Origin: Eulemur rufifrons
Lineage: Eukaryota; Chordata; Mammalia; Primates; Lemuridae
Assembly: GCF_041146395.1 (NCBI RefSeq)
Contig: NC_090989.1
Location: forward strand, 281,200,343 to 281,264,342
Reading direction: 5' to 3'
Length of the DNA stretch: 64,000 nucleotides
Both the position numbers and the translations under genes were made by a program. Each line of letters begins with the position of its first letter. The stretch's first letter is position 1. Below the pieces are notes generated by a model, which did not search any database, was not told the origin of the DNA, and saw nothing but the letters and a program-made list of their open reading frames with translations. Below are positions 1 through 11,880 of this stretch, piece after piece.

Positions 1-129
1 TCACTCTCTAAACACGCGTACTGCCCTGATGAGGGCCCTGGTGCACTCAGTACCCGCTTAATGCAGCACTTGCTTCCAGAGAGGCCGTGCAGCCTGCTGG
101 CTAAGCGTGTGCTCCCCAGAGTCAGAGAG

Positions 130-235
130 GCTGTGGCTGAACTCCAGCTCTACCCCCCAGCTGGGCAACTGGACCGCTCTGAGCCTCAGTTTCCTCACCT
201 GCAAAGTGGGAATATAATGGTTCCTACCAGTGGCA
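130..235 (+). mobile_element. MIR SINE fragment
   Basis: The stretch ends with 'gagcctcagtttcctcacc' followed by a 'aaagtgggaataataatgg'-like run, the conserved core of MIR elements in forward orientation. Only the core is readable. It is an old, diverged copy with no visible target-site duplication. Confidence 0.6.
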
Positions 236-269
236 AATATCAGCTGCTGTCTCCCTTTTCCTCCCAGGT

Positions 270-430
270 ACACAGCCTGACTACACTTCCCAGGAGTCCC
301 TGCAGGCAGGTGGGGCCATGTGACTGAGTTCTGGCCAATGGAATATAAGGAGGAAGTGATGTCGCCACTTCCAGTCCTGGCTCCTAAAACCTCCTGCACC
401 AGTGGTCATGCTCTGAACCCTGGGCCAGTG
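270..430 (+). mobile_element. LTR-like ancient repeat fragment
   Basis: Contains 'catgtgactgagttctggcc' and 'gaagtgatg...ccacttccag', phrases that recur in mammalian LTR-type repeats (probably ERVL-MaLR or a related ERV class). The family is not settled from sequence alone, and no open reading frame of viral type is visible. Confidence 0.4.
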
Positions 431-534
431 AATGACTTCGTGGAGCAGACCCCACGCCTGACACCTCTCCTCCTTTCGGACTGTGACACGAGCAGGTAAT
501 GAGCTCTTGCTGTGGGGTCACTTGTTAAGATAGG

Positions 535-650
535 CTGCGCTGATGAACACACTACCCCTCGGGCTCTCGTGAGGATTAAAGAGTTAATCTCTCCAGAGCG
601 CCCGGCAGGTGCCTGGTGCCTAGAAAGCCCTGGTTAATGGTCTGATCACT
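535..650 (+). mobile_element. MIR SINE 3' part
   Basis: 'gtgaggattaaagagttaat' followed by a diverged 'gtgcctggtgcctag' run matches the distal half of MIR in forward orientation. It may belong to the same ancient insertion series as the neighbouring MIR fragments. Confidence 0.5.
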
Positions 651-1106
651 GTTCCACAGCTCCCTCCGGCCAGAGTGCGCGCTCCTAGGGCCCGGCACCT
701 GCTGGGCACTCAGGAAAGGCATGCCGCTGCCCGTGTGCCTAGGGCTCCGCTCCCAGACCTGCGGTCTCCGAGGGCTGGGCTCCCTGTCGTCTCCCATCAG
801 GAGATACTCAGGCTGGTGGCTCTTGGCCTCGGTGGCCTTCCTCATCCCTGCAGCTACAGACCAGCCCTGCCCCCACCCACTGCAGGACCCCAGCCTGTGG
901 CCATGCCTCACAGCCCTGGTGCAGAGTTCCTACGCAGGAGTCTGAGGAGCCCCCGGAGGATTTGGCTTCGGGGAGCCAAAGAACCCCCTAAATTCTTTGC
1001 CATTATCTGGGCCCTGCTGCACTGCCTCCTCCCTCTAAATTTCTGCATGAGTGGCGCCAGTACCACACAGGATTGCACCTGCTAGACAGCAGCACCTTCC
1101 TAACAT
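651..1106. other. GC-rich intergenic stretch without recognised feature
   Basis: Moderately GC-rich sequence with short overlapping open frames on both strands. None resembles a known protein and no exon signals frame them. I see no repeat that I can name here. Confidence 0.5.
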
Positions 1107-1215
1107 TTGAGAGCTTGTTGGGGGAAGAACTGTGTGACTCAGACACACACCTTAACCTCTCTGCGCCTCAGTTTCCTGCTTTGCCAATCCTGCTGGCTAT
1201 GGTGCACAGTAGGTG
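1107..1215 (+). mobile_element. MIR SINE fragment
   Basis: Shows 'ctgtgtgactcagacacaca', then 'ccttaacctctctgcgcctc' and 'agtttcctgc', the MIR core in forward orientation with moderate divergence. Confidence 0.55.
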
Positions 1216-1794
1216 CTCACCCAGTGCGCGGGGTCAGGGCTCTGCTTGCACTTGTGTCAGGAGCCGCTTCCGAGATAACATCTCAATTGGCGGCAGGACG
1301 CAGACCCAGGGAGGCGCTGTGCCAAGGCTGGAAGCCATTCGGCGGGGAAATCGCTTCCCCAACCCTGAGCCCACTCATGGAGCTGAGCTACCGTGAGGGA
1401 AATTGCTCTAAATGTGAATCCACGTCCGAGCCTGGGGAAAGCGATTTTGATGCTCATGAGCGAATTGCAGGAGCCCTTCTGTGCACAATGTTTTCAGCTT
1501 GTCTGCCTTTCAATCACTCCTAAATAATATGTTTTATTTGGTGTGACTGCTCGCCGGGGCCCCGCTCCACCCGGCACTGGCAGCCAAAGCACCACATTTA
1601 AAATCACATCTGCTTTTCATTCGTAATGAACAAAATAGGTTTCCGACTCCCACAGCCGGCCGCCCAGCACCGAGGAGCCGCCCGCTCCAGGATGGCTTTG
1701 GGTCACCGACAGGCCCGTGGCTGAGGGGGCACCAGCATGAACTGGACACTTGTGCCATCTGCCCAAAAGAAGGGACGAACAGAGTGGCTGGGTG

Positions 1795-1935
1795 GGTGGA
1801 CCACAGAGTCTCCTGGAGCAGCCCTGGGTTCAAATCCTGACTCCCCCTCCACTTCCGGCTGTGTGACTTCCAGCATGTTGCTTTCCTCTCTGAGCCTCAT
1901 TTACTCATCTGTGGAAGAGATGATAAGGTCTTTGC
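1795..1935 (+). mobile_element. MIR SINE
   Basis: Good MIR core: 'ctgggttcaaatcctgactc', then 'gctgtgtgacttccagca' and 'ctgagcctcatttactcatc'. The tRNA-like B-box 'ggttcaaatcc' is intact. It overlaps several spurious open frames. Confidence 0.75.
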
Positions 1936-2059
1936 CGACCAAGGGTTCCCTCAACCTTGTCTCCCAGCAAGAAACCAGCGGGGAAGTCTTTATGACGTTG
2001 AAAGTCCTCTTCTGATGACGGTTCACAATGGCCAAAAGGTGGGAGCGACCCCACCTTTT

Positions 2060-2500
2060 GTCCCCAATGGGTGAACAGATAAACGCAAATGTTGTCTGTC
2101 CGTGCGAGGGAATGTTATCCAGCCTTTAAAAGGAAGGAAAATCTGACACATAAACTTTGAAAACATTATGCTAAGTGAAATAAGCCAGACATAAAAGGAC
2201 AAATCCTGTATGATTCCAGTCATATGAGGTCCCTGGGCAGTCAAATTCGTAGACACAGAAAGAATGGAGCTTGCCAGGAGCGGCAGGGAGGGGGAATGGA
2301 GGGTTAGTGCTTAATGGGGACAGTTTCAGTTTCACAAGATGAAAGACGTTCTAGAGACAGATGGTGGTGACGGTTGTCCAACACTGTGAATGTACCTACT
2401 GCCACTGAACTATGTGCTTACAGATGTTTTAAATGGTAAATTTTATGTATGTGTATTTTACCACAATTAAGAAAATTTTTTTTAATTTGGGGGGAGAAGT
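2060..2500 (+). mobile_element. L1 (L1M-type) 3' end
   Basis: Sense-strand L1 3' segment with the typical order: 'aagtgaaataagccagacat' near 2173, 'tgtatgattccagtcatatg' near 2208, then a run about a marked dose of 'gatggtggtgacggttg' and 'ttttaccacaattaag' at the end. It is 5'-truncated and carries no intact ORF. Confidence 0.75.
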
Positions 2501-2540
2501 ACAGGGGACAATAAAAATTTTTTTAAATTAATAAAAGTCT

Positions 2541-3217
<677 letters not shown>

Positions 3218-3324
3218 GAAGTAGACAATTTTCTAAAGGAATTCCGCCTCAAAGTCTCAGGGCCCTGATAGTCTTAGGTCTGGATTATTTCAGACATTCA
3301 TGTAATAGGTTCCAAGATTCAGAC

Positions 3325-3396
3325 TCAGAAAAAAGAAAAAGGGGGGAAAAAAAGAAGAAACAACAACAACAAAACAAAAAACAAACAAAAAAAAGA
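3325..3396 (+). repeat. A-rich / (CAA)n low-complexity tract
   Basis: Runs of A with interspersed G followed by CAA and CAAA repeats. It could be a decayed retroposon tail, but no body is recognisable upstream. Confidence 0.7.
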
Positions 3397-3915
3397 TTCA
3401 GACTCTTCCACAGTACAGAAAAGAATGAAAGCTTCCTAATTCATCCTATAAAATGTACATAACCTCATTGCTGAATCCTAAGAGAGATCGCACAGAAAAA
3501 GAAAAACCCTCTCTTATAAACAAAGATGCAAAAGTCATGAAATAAATTCTCATGATTTTAATCTGCCCACATATTATTTTCACAAAATCAGGGGTCGGCA
3601 CCAGCCATTTCTAACTTTTCTTAGTAACTTGCCATGTGTGTAAATCAGGAATTTATCTTGAAAAAATTAAAAATTTTTTTCAGCACTTTCATGTAGAAAT
3701 CCTTAGAGGGATATAAAAATGGGAACTGTCAAGTCTCTGAAATTATTCCTCTTGGGTAGAAGCAGAAGCTGCTGTCGAGGCTGCTTCTTGCTCAGAGGTG
3801 AAGCCAAGGCCACCTCGGATAAGCCAGAGAATAGACTCACAGACTCCCCTTCTTTGCAGGCGTTAAATACTGAGACCACCAGAGAGAAGGGGGAGGTTGT
3901 GTGGACTGGGCTTTC
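3397..3915. other. Intergenic, no recognised feature
   Basis: AT-rich unique-looking sequence. An open frame starting at 3719 runs on to 4354 but crosses repeat-like sequence and matches no family that I know. Confidence 0.5.
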
Positions 3916-3919
3916 AGAA

Positions 3920-4085
3920 AAGTCTCATTTATTTACTCGTACATTTGTTTATTCACATGTGAAACAAAATCAAGCATCAACTCTTCTTCCTTTGCTGAAA
4001 AGAATTTATGGTGCACTTACTGGATGCTGGGTGCACAGCTACAGCAGTGAACAAGGCGGGCGGAGCCCTTGCCCGCACCCTACTC
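3920..4085 (+). mobile_element. Ancient mammalian repeat with 'cacttactggatgctgggtg' motif
   Basis: Contains a diverged form of a very common mammalian repeat phrase: activity at 'gtgcacttactggatgctgg', then 'cagcagtgaacaaggcgg' and 'agcccttgcccgcaccct'. The family name is left open; L2-related is possible. Confidence 0.45.
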
Positions 4086-4689
4086 TCAGCTGGGTGCTAG
4101 TGGCAGGGCCCCTAGCTGGGCACCGGGAGGGTCCTCAGGGATGGAAGCCCCCACTCCTGGCTCACCATGAGGTTCCAGTTTGCTTGGGGGACGGCCATGG
4201 GGGCAAATGTGCAAAGCATATCCTGGAATGTGACCTTGGTTGGCTTCCTGCTTTCATGACGTGGGCCGGAATTGGAATAGATGCTGGTGGCCCAGGGACG
4301 GGAAGAGGGAGGTCCCAGGACACACGGGTGGACAGGCTGGTCCTTGTGAGTTGATGTATCTCACAAAACTACTCCAGTCTGAGTCCAGAGCCTTCTCTCC
4401 TATCTGTGTTTCAGGGGATTCTCATCGTTTCCAGAGAAGTCCAAAAGCAAAACTGGGCTCCGTGGAGTGCAGGCTTCAAACCCTGACCCCATCGCCTGCT
4501 TAGCTGCCTCTAGAGCTTGTCCACAGACCGGGCCCACGCTTGACCCTGGGCTGCCTTCCTCTGCCTGCAGAAGCCTGCTTGGCCCACGTGAGGGGAAGGC
4601 CGGGAACGCCAGGGAATTAATGCCCCAGAAGTGACCCTCAGCCGACAAGAGGCAGGAGGTGGGGCAATTCTGAGGTGAGCCCCACATTA

Positions 4690-5205
4690 CTGTTGCTGCT
4701 AAACAACCACTCCGAAACTTAGTGGCACAAAGCAACCGTTTTATTCTGCTGCAGGTTTGTGGATCAGAAATTCAGGCAGAGCACATACGGGGTTCCAGCT
4801 GGGAATGCTCAAGTGGCCAGGGGCAGCTTCAAGGCCCAGGGCCAGGAGCCATCTGGAGGCATCTTTACTCAAGTGCCTGTCGCTGAGCCAGGGTGGTTTG
4901 AAGGCTCAGCTCAGCTGGGGAGGTTGGCTGACGTGCCCACGTGTGGTCTCGTCGTGTAACTTGAGCTTCCTCACTGCATGGTGACCTCAGGGTAGTCAAA
5001 CTTCTCATAGGGCAGCTCAGGGGTCCCAGTGGACAGGCAGGAAGCTGCGTTGCCTTTTATGACCTCACCTTGGGTGGAAGATACGTGCTGTTATTTCTGC
5101 TTTACCATACTGGCTGAAGCAGTCACGAGCCCACCCAGATTCAATGGAAGGCAGCATGGACTCCACCTCTTCCTATGAGTTTGTGGCCATTACAAATCAC
5201 CCAGT
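4690..5205 (-). mobile_element. MaLR (MLT1-like) LTR, antisense
   Basis: Starts with 'ctaaacaaccactccgaaac' and 'ttattctgctgcaggtttgt', and later has 'gccttttatgacctcacctt' and 'gagcccacccagattcaatg'. In reverse complement these follow the order of MLT1-like LTRs of the ERVL-MaLR class. It looks like a solo LTR with no internal genes. Subfamily is uncertain. Confidence 0.6.
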
Positions 5206-5289
5206 GGCTGGTAGGGCATCCTGCATGGTCTCTTCTCCCTCCTGGCCTCGCCGCCCCTCCCCCACACTCCTCGCACCCAGCTGCCTGCC

Positions 5290-5400
5290 TCTCACTAACT
5301 GTGTGAGTCCCTAACCTCTCTGAGCTGCAGTTTCCTCACCTATAAAATGTGGATACTAATGGTCCCACCTCCTAGAGTCTGCCCCGTGGCAGAGCGCCGG
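5290..5400 (+). mobile_element. MIR SINE fragment
   Basis: 'ctaacctctctgagctgcag' followed by 'tttcctcacctataaaatgt' is the MIR core in forward orientation. Confidence 0.65.
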
Positions 5401-5599
5401 GCAAGGAGGAAATCCTCTTTGGAGGTAACGATTTTTATGAGCAATTTCTTCATGCCTGTGGCCAAAGCCAGCCCATTTATCTACCATCTTCATCCCAAAG
5501 AACTCAGTGATGCTTCACGAGCAGTTCCTGGGTCCCAGATCTCTCTTGAGGTAGGCCGGCCACACCCTTGAGGATGGCAAGCAACCCAGAGTGTATTTA

Positions 5600-5818
5600 G
5601 GTTATTGCTTAGGAATTTGGCAGGATGTGAACAGTTGCATTTTACAAATAGCTGCAACAGTGTCTCCAATCCCATGTGCTAATCGACAAGGTGACTTTGA
5701 CACTGCTCCCACCAAGAAGTGATTATTGTGTCCCCTTCCCTTGAATCTGAATGGGCTTTTGTGATTGTTGCAAGGAATACAGAAAGTCAGAGGTGATTTC
5801 CCAGTCAGGGTCAAAAAG
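5600..5818 (+). mobile_element. MaLR-like LTR, left part
   Basis: Contains 'tgctcccaccaagaagtgat' and 'cccttgaatctgaatgggct', a typical beginning of MLT1-like LTRs. The element is interrupted by an Alu and continues at about 6083. No viral coding sequence is present. Confidence 0.6.
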
Positions 5819-6082
5819 CCTGGGCACAGTGACGCACGCCTGTAATCTAGCACTTTGGAGCCTGAGGCAGGAGGATTGCTTGAGCCCAGGAGTTCGAGAC
5901 CAGCCTGAGCAACATAGTGAGACGACCCCCATCTCTACAAAAAATAGAAAAATTAACTAGGCATGGTGGTGCGTGCCTGTACTCGCTTGAGCCCAGGAGT
6001 TTGAGGCTGCAGCAAGCTATAACACTGTCACTGCACTCTAGCTAGGCCACAGGACAAGACCCTGTCTCAAAAAAATAAAAAA
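5819..6082 (+). mobile_element. Alu SINE, sense, somewhat shortened
   Basis: Starts near 'cctgggcacagtgacgcacg' and ends 'gaccctgtctcaaaaaaat'. The right arm lacks part of the region after 'gtgcgtgcctgta'. It sits inside a MaLR-like LTR and is therefore younger than it. Confidence 0.9.
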
Positions 6083-6480
6083 GGCAAGCAACGTCCACCT
6101 TGCTTGCTGGAATACCTGCTCCCAAGGCAGCCTTCAGCCAGCTTATGAGCCACCCAACCGCCCGACGCTGCCATGCTGTGAGGAAGCCCATGTGAGCCCA
6201 CATGCAGAGAACTTGGGATTCATGAGGAGACATAGATGCTCACTGAGCCCCCAGCGGTCCCACACCCCCCGCCCCCCGCAGCAGTGTACACCCCCATCCC
6301 TGCTGTTCAGCTCCAGTTATCTGACTGCAGCCCCATGCTCGGGAGACCCCCATGCCAGAAACAAACACCTGGTCAAGCCCTCCCAAATTCCTGACCCACA
6401 AAGTACGCGCAACAAAATGCTTGTTTTAAGGTGCTAAAGTTTGGGGTAAATTATTACTTAGTAAGAGTAACCAGAGCACC
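6083..6480 (+). mobile_element. MaLR-like LTR, right part
   Basis: Continues the element seen at 5600-5818: 'ccatgctgtgaggaagccca', 'aattcctgacccacaaagta', and the end signature 'gttttaaggtgctaaagttt' with 'ggggtaaattattacttag'. Split by the Alu at 5819-6082. Confidence 0.65.
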
Positions 6481-7090
6481 AATTTAGGGACCATCCTGCA
6501 GCAGGGTAACTGGTCAGCAAAACCTTTCCCCCTTAGCTAGCTGCTGTCTCTCACTGAGCCAGTCATGCCCGCAGGAACACTGGGGAGGCCAGACCTCATA
6601 TGCCCGCCTGGCATCTCAATGCTGTATGGCCCCTAAAAGCATGGCTTTATGGCCTCTAAAGGGTTAAAGTGTGTGGGTCATCCGACACCCCTTGACCTCC
6701 TATTGAGAGCCATAGCCAGGGCTCAGCAACCTGGACCACCTCCACCCCGCCCCCCAAAGGGAAGGCCCTGGCCCCTGGGCGCTCCCACATGGTTGATGGT
6801 GAAGCAGCTGCTTACCTGCCAGCCTCGACCAGGACTGATCTGCCCTCAGGGCACCTCCACCTACTCTCAAAACCCTCAGGCAGCAGAGGTAGGCCAGGCT
6901 GGGGCAGCTGTTGGGAAGACAGGAGAGGACAGAAGCTGCCTGGCCTCACCATGGTCTCTGCCACAGAGTGGAAATACTCACAGTTTGGTGGCTCAGTCCT
7001 CGGGACCCAGCCCTCAGCCGTGTTGGCAGTGCCAATCCTAACAACCGGCTCTTCTGAGCAGCCGCTTGCCATCTGCCAGAGTGGTCTGTG
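6481..7090. other. Intergenic, no recognised feature
   Basis: GC-moderate sequence with overlapping open frames up to 131 codons on both strands. None shows a known domain or exon-like splice borders. Confidence 0.5.
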
Positions 7091-7094
7091 CGCA

Positions 7095-7240
7095 TCCTAC
7101 GTGGATTCTGGGGCACACCCTTGTGACAGCCATTTTACAGAGGAGGACAGTCAGAGATTTAAGGGACTTGCCCATGGTAACTAAGTGGCAGAGCTGGCAC
7201 TGGGGCCGGGTCTGACTCCAGGGCACGTGCTCCCAGCCAC
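7095..7240 (-). mobile_element. MIR SINE, antisense
   Basis: 'cattttacagaggaggacag', 'gacttgcccatggtaactaa' and 'gtggcagagctggcactggg' are the reverse complement of the MIR core in the expected order. Confidence 0.75.
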
Positions 7241-7310
7241 TGGGCAGTACTGCCAGGTCTAGGGGGGACATCAAGCGGAGGTTCCCAGCCTGGCTCAGGA
7301 CCATCAGGGT

Positions 7311-7649
7311 TTTTTTTTTTTTTTTTTTTTTTGTTGAGACAGAGTCTCACTTTGTTGCCCAGGCTAGAGTGAGTGCCGTGGCGTCAGCCTAGCTCACAGC
7401 AACCTCAGACTCCTCGGCTTAAGCGATCCTACCGCCTCAGCCTCCCGAGTAGCTGGGACTACAGACATGCGCCACTATGCCTGGCTAATTTTTTCTATAT
7501 AGATTTTTAGTTGTCCATATAATGTCTTTCCATTTTTAGTAGAGACGGGGTCTCGCTCAGGCTGGTCTCGAACTCCTGACCTTGAGCAATCCACCCGCCT
7601 CGGCCTCCCAGAGTGCTAGGATTACAGGCGTGAGCCACCGCGCCCGGCC
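7311..7649 (-). mobile_element. Alu SINE (strepsirrhine type), antisense
   Basis: T-run followed by a full dimer ending 'accgcgcccggcc'. It is flanked by a clear target-site duplication, 'ccatcagggt' plus T residues, at 7301 and again at 7650. Low divergence from the lemur-type consensus suggests a relatively young copy. Confidence 0.96.
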
Positions 7650-7704
7650 CCATCAGGGTTTTTGAGGCCTCACCCCAAGGTGCTCCCAGCCACCTGTTTC
7701 CTCT

Positions 7705-7765
7705 GCCCTGTCCTCCTTTCTCCTCCTCTTCCCTTCTCCATCCTTCTTCCTCCCTCCCTCCCCAA
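7705..7765 (+). repeat. Pyrimidine-rich tract
   Basis: About 60 bases of almost pure C/T with CTCCTTT and TCCC units. It is low-complexity sequence. Confidence 0.7.
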
Positions 7766-7884
7766 CTCCCACCTTTGAGGGAAGGGGGTCTAGAGTCAGC
7801 AGGGCCCTATCCCCTGCTGGGGAAAAATTTTACCAAATGGCATAACATCACAGGCAAAAGTTGGGGTTGTGAAGTCCAAAGAAC

Positions 7885-8075
7885 ATGGTCTTGAATTTCA
7901 GCTCTTCAACTCACTAACCTTGGACAAGTCCCTTGACCTCTTTGAGCCTCAGTTTCCTCGTCTGTAAAGTGGGAATAATTAATAGAACCCAACTCATAAG
8001 GTAGTAGGGCTTAAATTAGATAATGTAGATAAACGGTTTAATCCAAGGCTAACCCTAGCCCAATAATATTAACTA
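7885..8075 (+). mobile_element. MIR SINE
   Basis: Extended MIR: 'tcactaaccttggacaagtc', 'tttgagcctcagtttcctcg', then 'aaagtgggaataattaatag' and the distal 'ttaaattagataatgtagat'. Confidence 0.8.
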
Positions 8076-8199
8076 ACATCATCATCACCACCACTGTAAT
8101 TACTTGTAAAAATGAGGGGCAAATGTTAGGCACTGGCAGGTGTCAGTTTCTCTCCTTCCTTTATCTAATCTGTAATGTGTCTTTTGGCCACATTTGGTA

Positions 8200-8575
8200 C
8201 CTTCACTGTAGACTAGAAATTAAGGTCTTTTTAAAATTTGATTTTTAATTACATACGTAGTGTACAAATACATACTACTTGTTTAAAAAAACACCTTTAA
8301 TGCTGTAGGTAAGGCCGAAATCTCTTGACTGCCTGTTTGCACACTCCCTCATCTCTGTCCCCTCCCTGCTCTTCAGAGGTAATCTCTGTTATCATCTTGC
8401 TGCCTCTGCCTCGGGTACTTTTCTAGCATTTGCATGCATATGTACTTATCCCGGGAAATAAACAGTGTGGTTTATGTATATATGATTTGTTTTTATATAA
8501 AGGGATCAGACTGATCATATCATTCTACAGCTTGCTTTTTTTACTCAAAAACACATCTTGTGATTTTCAAATGCC
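8200..8575 (-). mobile_element. L1-like 3' region, antisense
   Basis: Phrases such as 'cagaggtaatctctgttatc' and 'cagcttgctttttttactca' occur in antisense 3' segments of old L1 elements. It is diverged and no ORF survives. The family is tentative. Confidence 0.45.
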
Positions 8576-10211
8576 AGTGCAAAAGGAAGGAGGGAGGGGG
8601 GTCTTGGGTCTGGAGTCTGGGCAGACAGACTGCAGGAGCGGGGCCCTCGACTGACCACTTACTGCTCACCTGGAGGCTTGACGTTAGAATGCCCACCTGT
8701 GCCCTCCGGAGGTTCATCTAGTTTGTCTTTGCAAACAAACCGCAATCTGTTCTCTGTCTGAATCACCGTAAGCCGCAGGTACTAAAAATAAAAACGTCCT
8801 TCTCTCCCTCCATTCCGTGCACCCGGCTAGTGGGGGCTCCTGTGCGGCACATTGAGTTCTTTACAAGATTGTGAAAAGATAGCTCAGGGGCTGCACAGCC
8901 CAGGGCCTGTCCTCACCACCAGCCTCTTTTCTTGAGCCCTGAGTCCTTTAGAAGCTGTGATAATAAACAAGAAAAACCAGAAAGACACGTGTCACCCACA
9001 AAGCATGGAATAGCTACCGAGCATTGCAAAGGTTGCCTGTGACTCAATCCTGGAGTCAGGTTCTAGGCATAGACCAACGTCTAAGAACTGGCCCTTAGGG
9101 GATTTTTTTTGGGCCATCCCAGCCACTGACTTTGTCCTAGAGATGAAATGGCCCTAACCAGAAGTGGCATTTTGGTAAAAACATAGCCAGGTTACTTCCT
9201 GCTGCCATATGGGGTGGAATTTTCCTTGGAAGCTTCACGCTTTTTCTGCTTCCTGACAGCCTTGTCCTGGTGAAGCAGTCATTGTTTCTCTCCCCGGCCT
9301 CCAGCTCCAGAGCTGGGCCAAGCACAACAGCCCAGCTGCAGAGCAGAAAACCAGCATTCCTCAGGTGCATCTGAAACAGACCCAGGCCCCCACGTGACCG
9401 GGAAAGGGGAGCCTGCCTGCTCTTGTCCACCCCCGATACTTCCAGCCTCAACCCGATTCACCACCCCCAACACACATACACAATTCTCACTCTGTCCCTA
9501 ATTTGGGGGAACATAAGTCATGAGATTTTAAGATCCCTAGAAATCCCATAACCTCTGGATAACAAAGAGAGCAAATACATGTTTGGATAGTCACTGTTCT
9601 GGAACCGTTGGCATGTCCTTCTCTGTCATAACTAGCAGCTAGCCCCAGCTTATTCGGAGCAGTGCTCATCCTGCGTCCCATTGCCACCCAGCCTGTCTCC
9701 ACCTGCTCACGCGTGTCTCTCTCCAGCCACAGACATCAGTGGCTGGCTTCTTTGAGGCTTGGTTAAAATATTGTATCTTTCCCAGCTTGGCCCTGGACTT
9801 CATTCCCGGTCCCCTTCTGAGCTCTCTTTTCCTGATATCAGCCCCTCCTCTTGAGGATGGATTGTTGAAGGCAAAGGCCTTTCAGAGACCCTGGCCTCAA
9901 CAACTCGTCCACAGGAAGGGCCTTTGTTGGATGGACAGATAGAAGGAAGTTTAGCACAAACAACTTTTGTTTGCTCTACATGCGGAAGGAAAGGAAGCAG
10001 TTTCATAGGCAACTGAGTAATTTTGTATTGGTCTAGCCAGGGAGGAAGAGAACTCCATCCGATGTTTACGTAGGAATGAGGGAGGATGGATGTATCCCAC
10101 AGGGCACACATATTCTTGGATGCTGTGTGAGCATGACACACTTGAATTTATCCTCTTTTCCCAAAACTGCTTCTCTTCTTATACCTTGGACTGGGACTAT
10201 TTTGGTGTGAC
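8576..10211. other. Intergenic, no recognised feature
   Basis: About 1.6 kb of unique-looking sequence. Short open frames on both strands show no family resemblance and I see no RNA gene. Confidence 0.5.
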
Positions 10212-10505
10212 TGTTTGTTTGTAGAGACAGGATCTTGCTCTGCCTCCCAGGCTGGAGTGCAGTGGCACAAACATAGCTCATTGCAGCCTTGAACTCTTGA
10301 GTTCAAGTGATCCTCCTGCCTCAGCCTCCTGAATAGCTGGCTACAGGCACACACCACCACACTCGGCTATTTTTTTTTAAGTTTTTTGTTGTGACCGTGT
10401 CTTGCTACATTGGCCAGGCTGGTGTGGAACTCCTTGCCTCAGGCAATCCTCCCTCCTCAGCCTCCCAAAGTGCTGGGACTACAGGTGTGAGCCACCGTGC
10501 CCAGC
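10212..10505 (-). mobile_element. Old Alu SINE (AluJ-like), antisense
   Basis: Dimeric Alu with more divergence than its neighbours and no lemur-type middle segment. Flanks share 'tggtgt(g/c)ac' at 10203 and 10506, a probable target-site duplication. It likely predates the lemur-specific Alu expansion. Confidence 0.85.
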
Positions 10506-10689
10506 TGGTGTCACCATCTGTAGTAGGCAAGAGTTGTTTAATTCCACTGTATCCGTTTTTCTTCTGGTAACAGCCATATTTTCCTTGGGGGACTGTTCCC
10601 TTAACCCATCCTCAAGATCTATGGCTCTGAGGTCTCTGAAACCTCTGAAATCTTAAAGATCTACAGCTAAGATCTATGACTCAACTCCC

Positions 10690-11000
10690 TCCCTCAAGCA
10701 TGGATCATAGAATCTTTTTTTCAACATATTATTATGAAATTTGCAAACATAGAGCAAAGTTGAAAGAATTTAATAGTGTCTGCCCATTAACCCACCACCC
10801 AGATTTTATGATTAACATCTTCCTGCACTTGCTCTATCTCATGTCTATACATCCGTCTGTTCCTCCATCAAATTCACCCATCTAATTTTTGCTGCATTTC
10901 AAAGTAAATTGCAGAAATCGTATGCTTCCTCCTAAATATGTATCATTGGCTGGAGTCAAATATTTGTTTACATGGCTTCTCTTTTATTGTAAAATTTGCA
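10690..11000. mobile_element. L1-type repeat fragment
   Basis: 'attatgaaatttgcaaacat' and 'aacccaccacccagatttta' resemble a common old L1 3'-region repeat. A second, similar copy lies at 58740-59010 in intron 8. Confidence 0.5.
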
Positions 11001-11149
11001 TATTACAAAATATACAAACCTTGGGATTTGCTGAGCTTTATATACCCTGTGTAGCCCAAGTCCCTGTCAATATGTCAAACGTCACCCCAGCAAGTTCCCT
11101 CATGCCCTTCTCCTGTCACTCTCCACCCTCCTCTCGCAGAAGCAACTGC

Positions 11150-11880
11150 CGTTCTGACTTTTCCACTTGGGCTGTTTCCAGTTTCAGGCTATTACAAAAC
11201 TGCTATGAAAATCATTGTACAACTTTTTTTGTAGACACATATTTTCATTTCTCCTGGGTAAATAGGTAGGAGTAAAATTGCTAAGTTATTGAGTGTTTTA
11301 GTTTAAGAATACTCCGCTCCTCTTTTCCGAGTGGTGGTACCATTTTACATTTCTGTGAACGATGTGTGGGTTCCAGGAGTTCCGTAACCTTGCCAACATT
11401 TAGTGTTGTCAGTCTTCAGTTTTAGCCATTTGGGTTGGTGTGTAGTAGTTTTAATTTGTATTTGTTTAATGACCAATAATGTTGAGCACATTCCTTGTGT
11501 TTGTTTCTCTTTCTTTGTGTAGTGTCTGTCCAAAATTTTTTGCCCATTTCATTGGGTTGTCTTTTTATTGTTGAGGTGTAAGAGTTTATATACATATATC
11601 ATAGACATCACTCATTTGTCAGATACATGTTTTGCAAATATTTTCTCCCAGTCTGTGGCTTGCCTTTCTTTTCTCTCTCTCTCTCTCTTCCTTTTTTTTT
11701 TCTCTCACTCTGTCACCCTGTCACCCAGGCTGGAGTGCAGTGGTGTAATCATAACTCACTGTGGCTTTCAAACTCCTGGACTCAAGCGATCTTCCTGCCT
11801 CAGCCTGAGTCACTGGGATCACAGGCATGAGCCATCGCACCTGGCCATTTTCTTAATGGTGTTTTTGATGAGTATGTAAT
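11150..11880 (-). mobile_element. L1 (L1M-type), antisense, with inserted Alu monomer
   Basis: Reverse-strand L1 sequence with 'catttctcctgggtaaatag', 'attttacatttctgtgaacg', 'tgcccatttcattgggttgt' and 'ttgtcagatacatgttttgc', resuming after the Alu piece as 'ttcttaatggtgtttttgat'. It is a decayed fragment. Confidence 0.8.
11691..11846 (-). mobile_element. Alu-related half element, antisense
   Basis: About 155 bp: T-run, 'gtcacccaggctggagtgca', then directly 'gggatcacaggcatgagcca'. It is a single-arm or internally deleted Alu inserted in the antisense L1. Confidence 0.85.

Noticed and set aside
3719..4354. 211-codon plus-strand open frame
   Set aside because: It crosses an ancient repeat, has no domain, and its composition matches non-coding neighbours. 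Without transcript or conservation data it is not supported.
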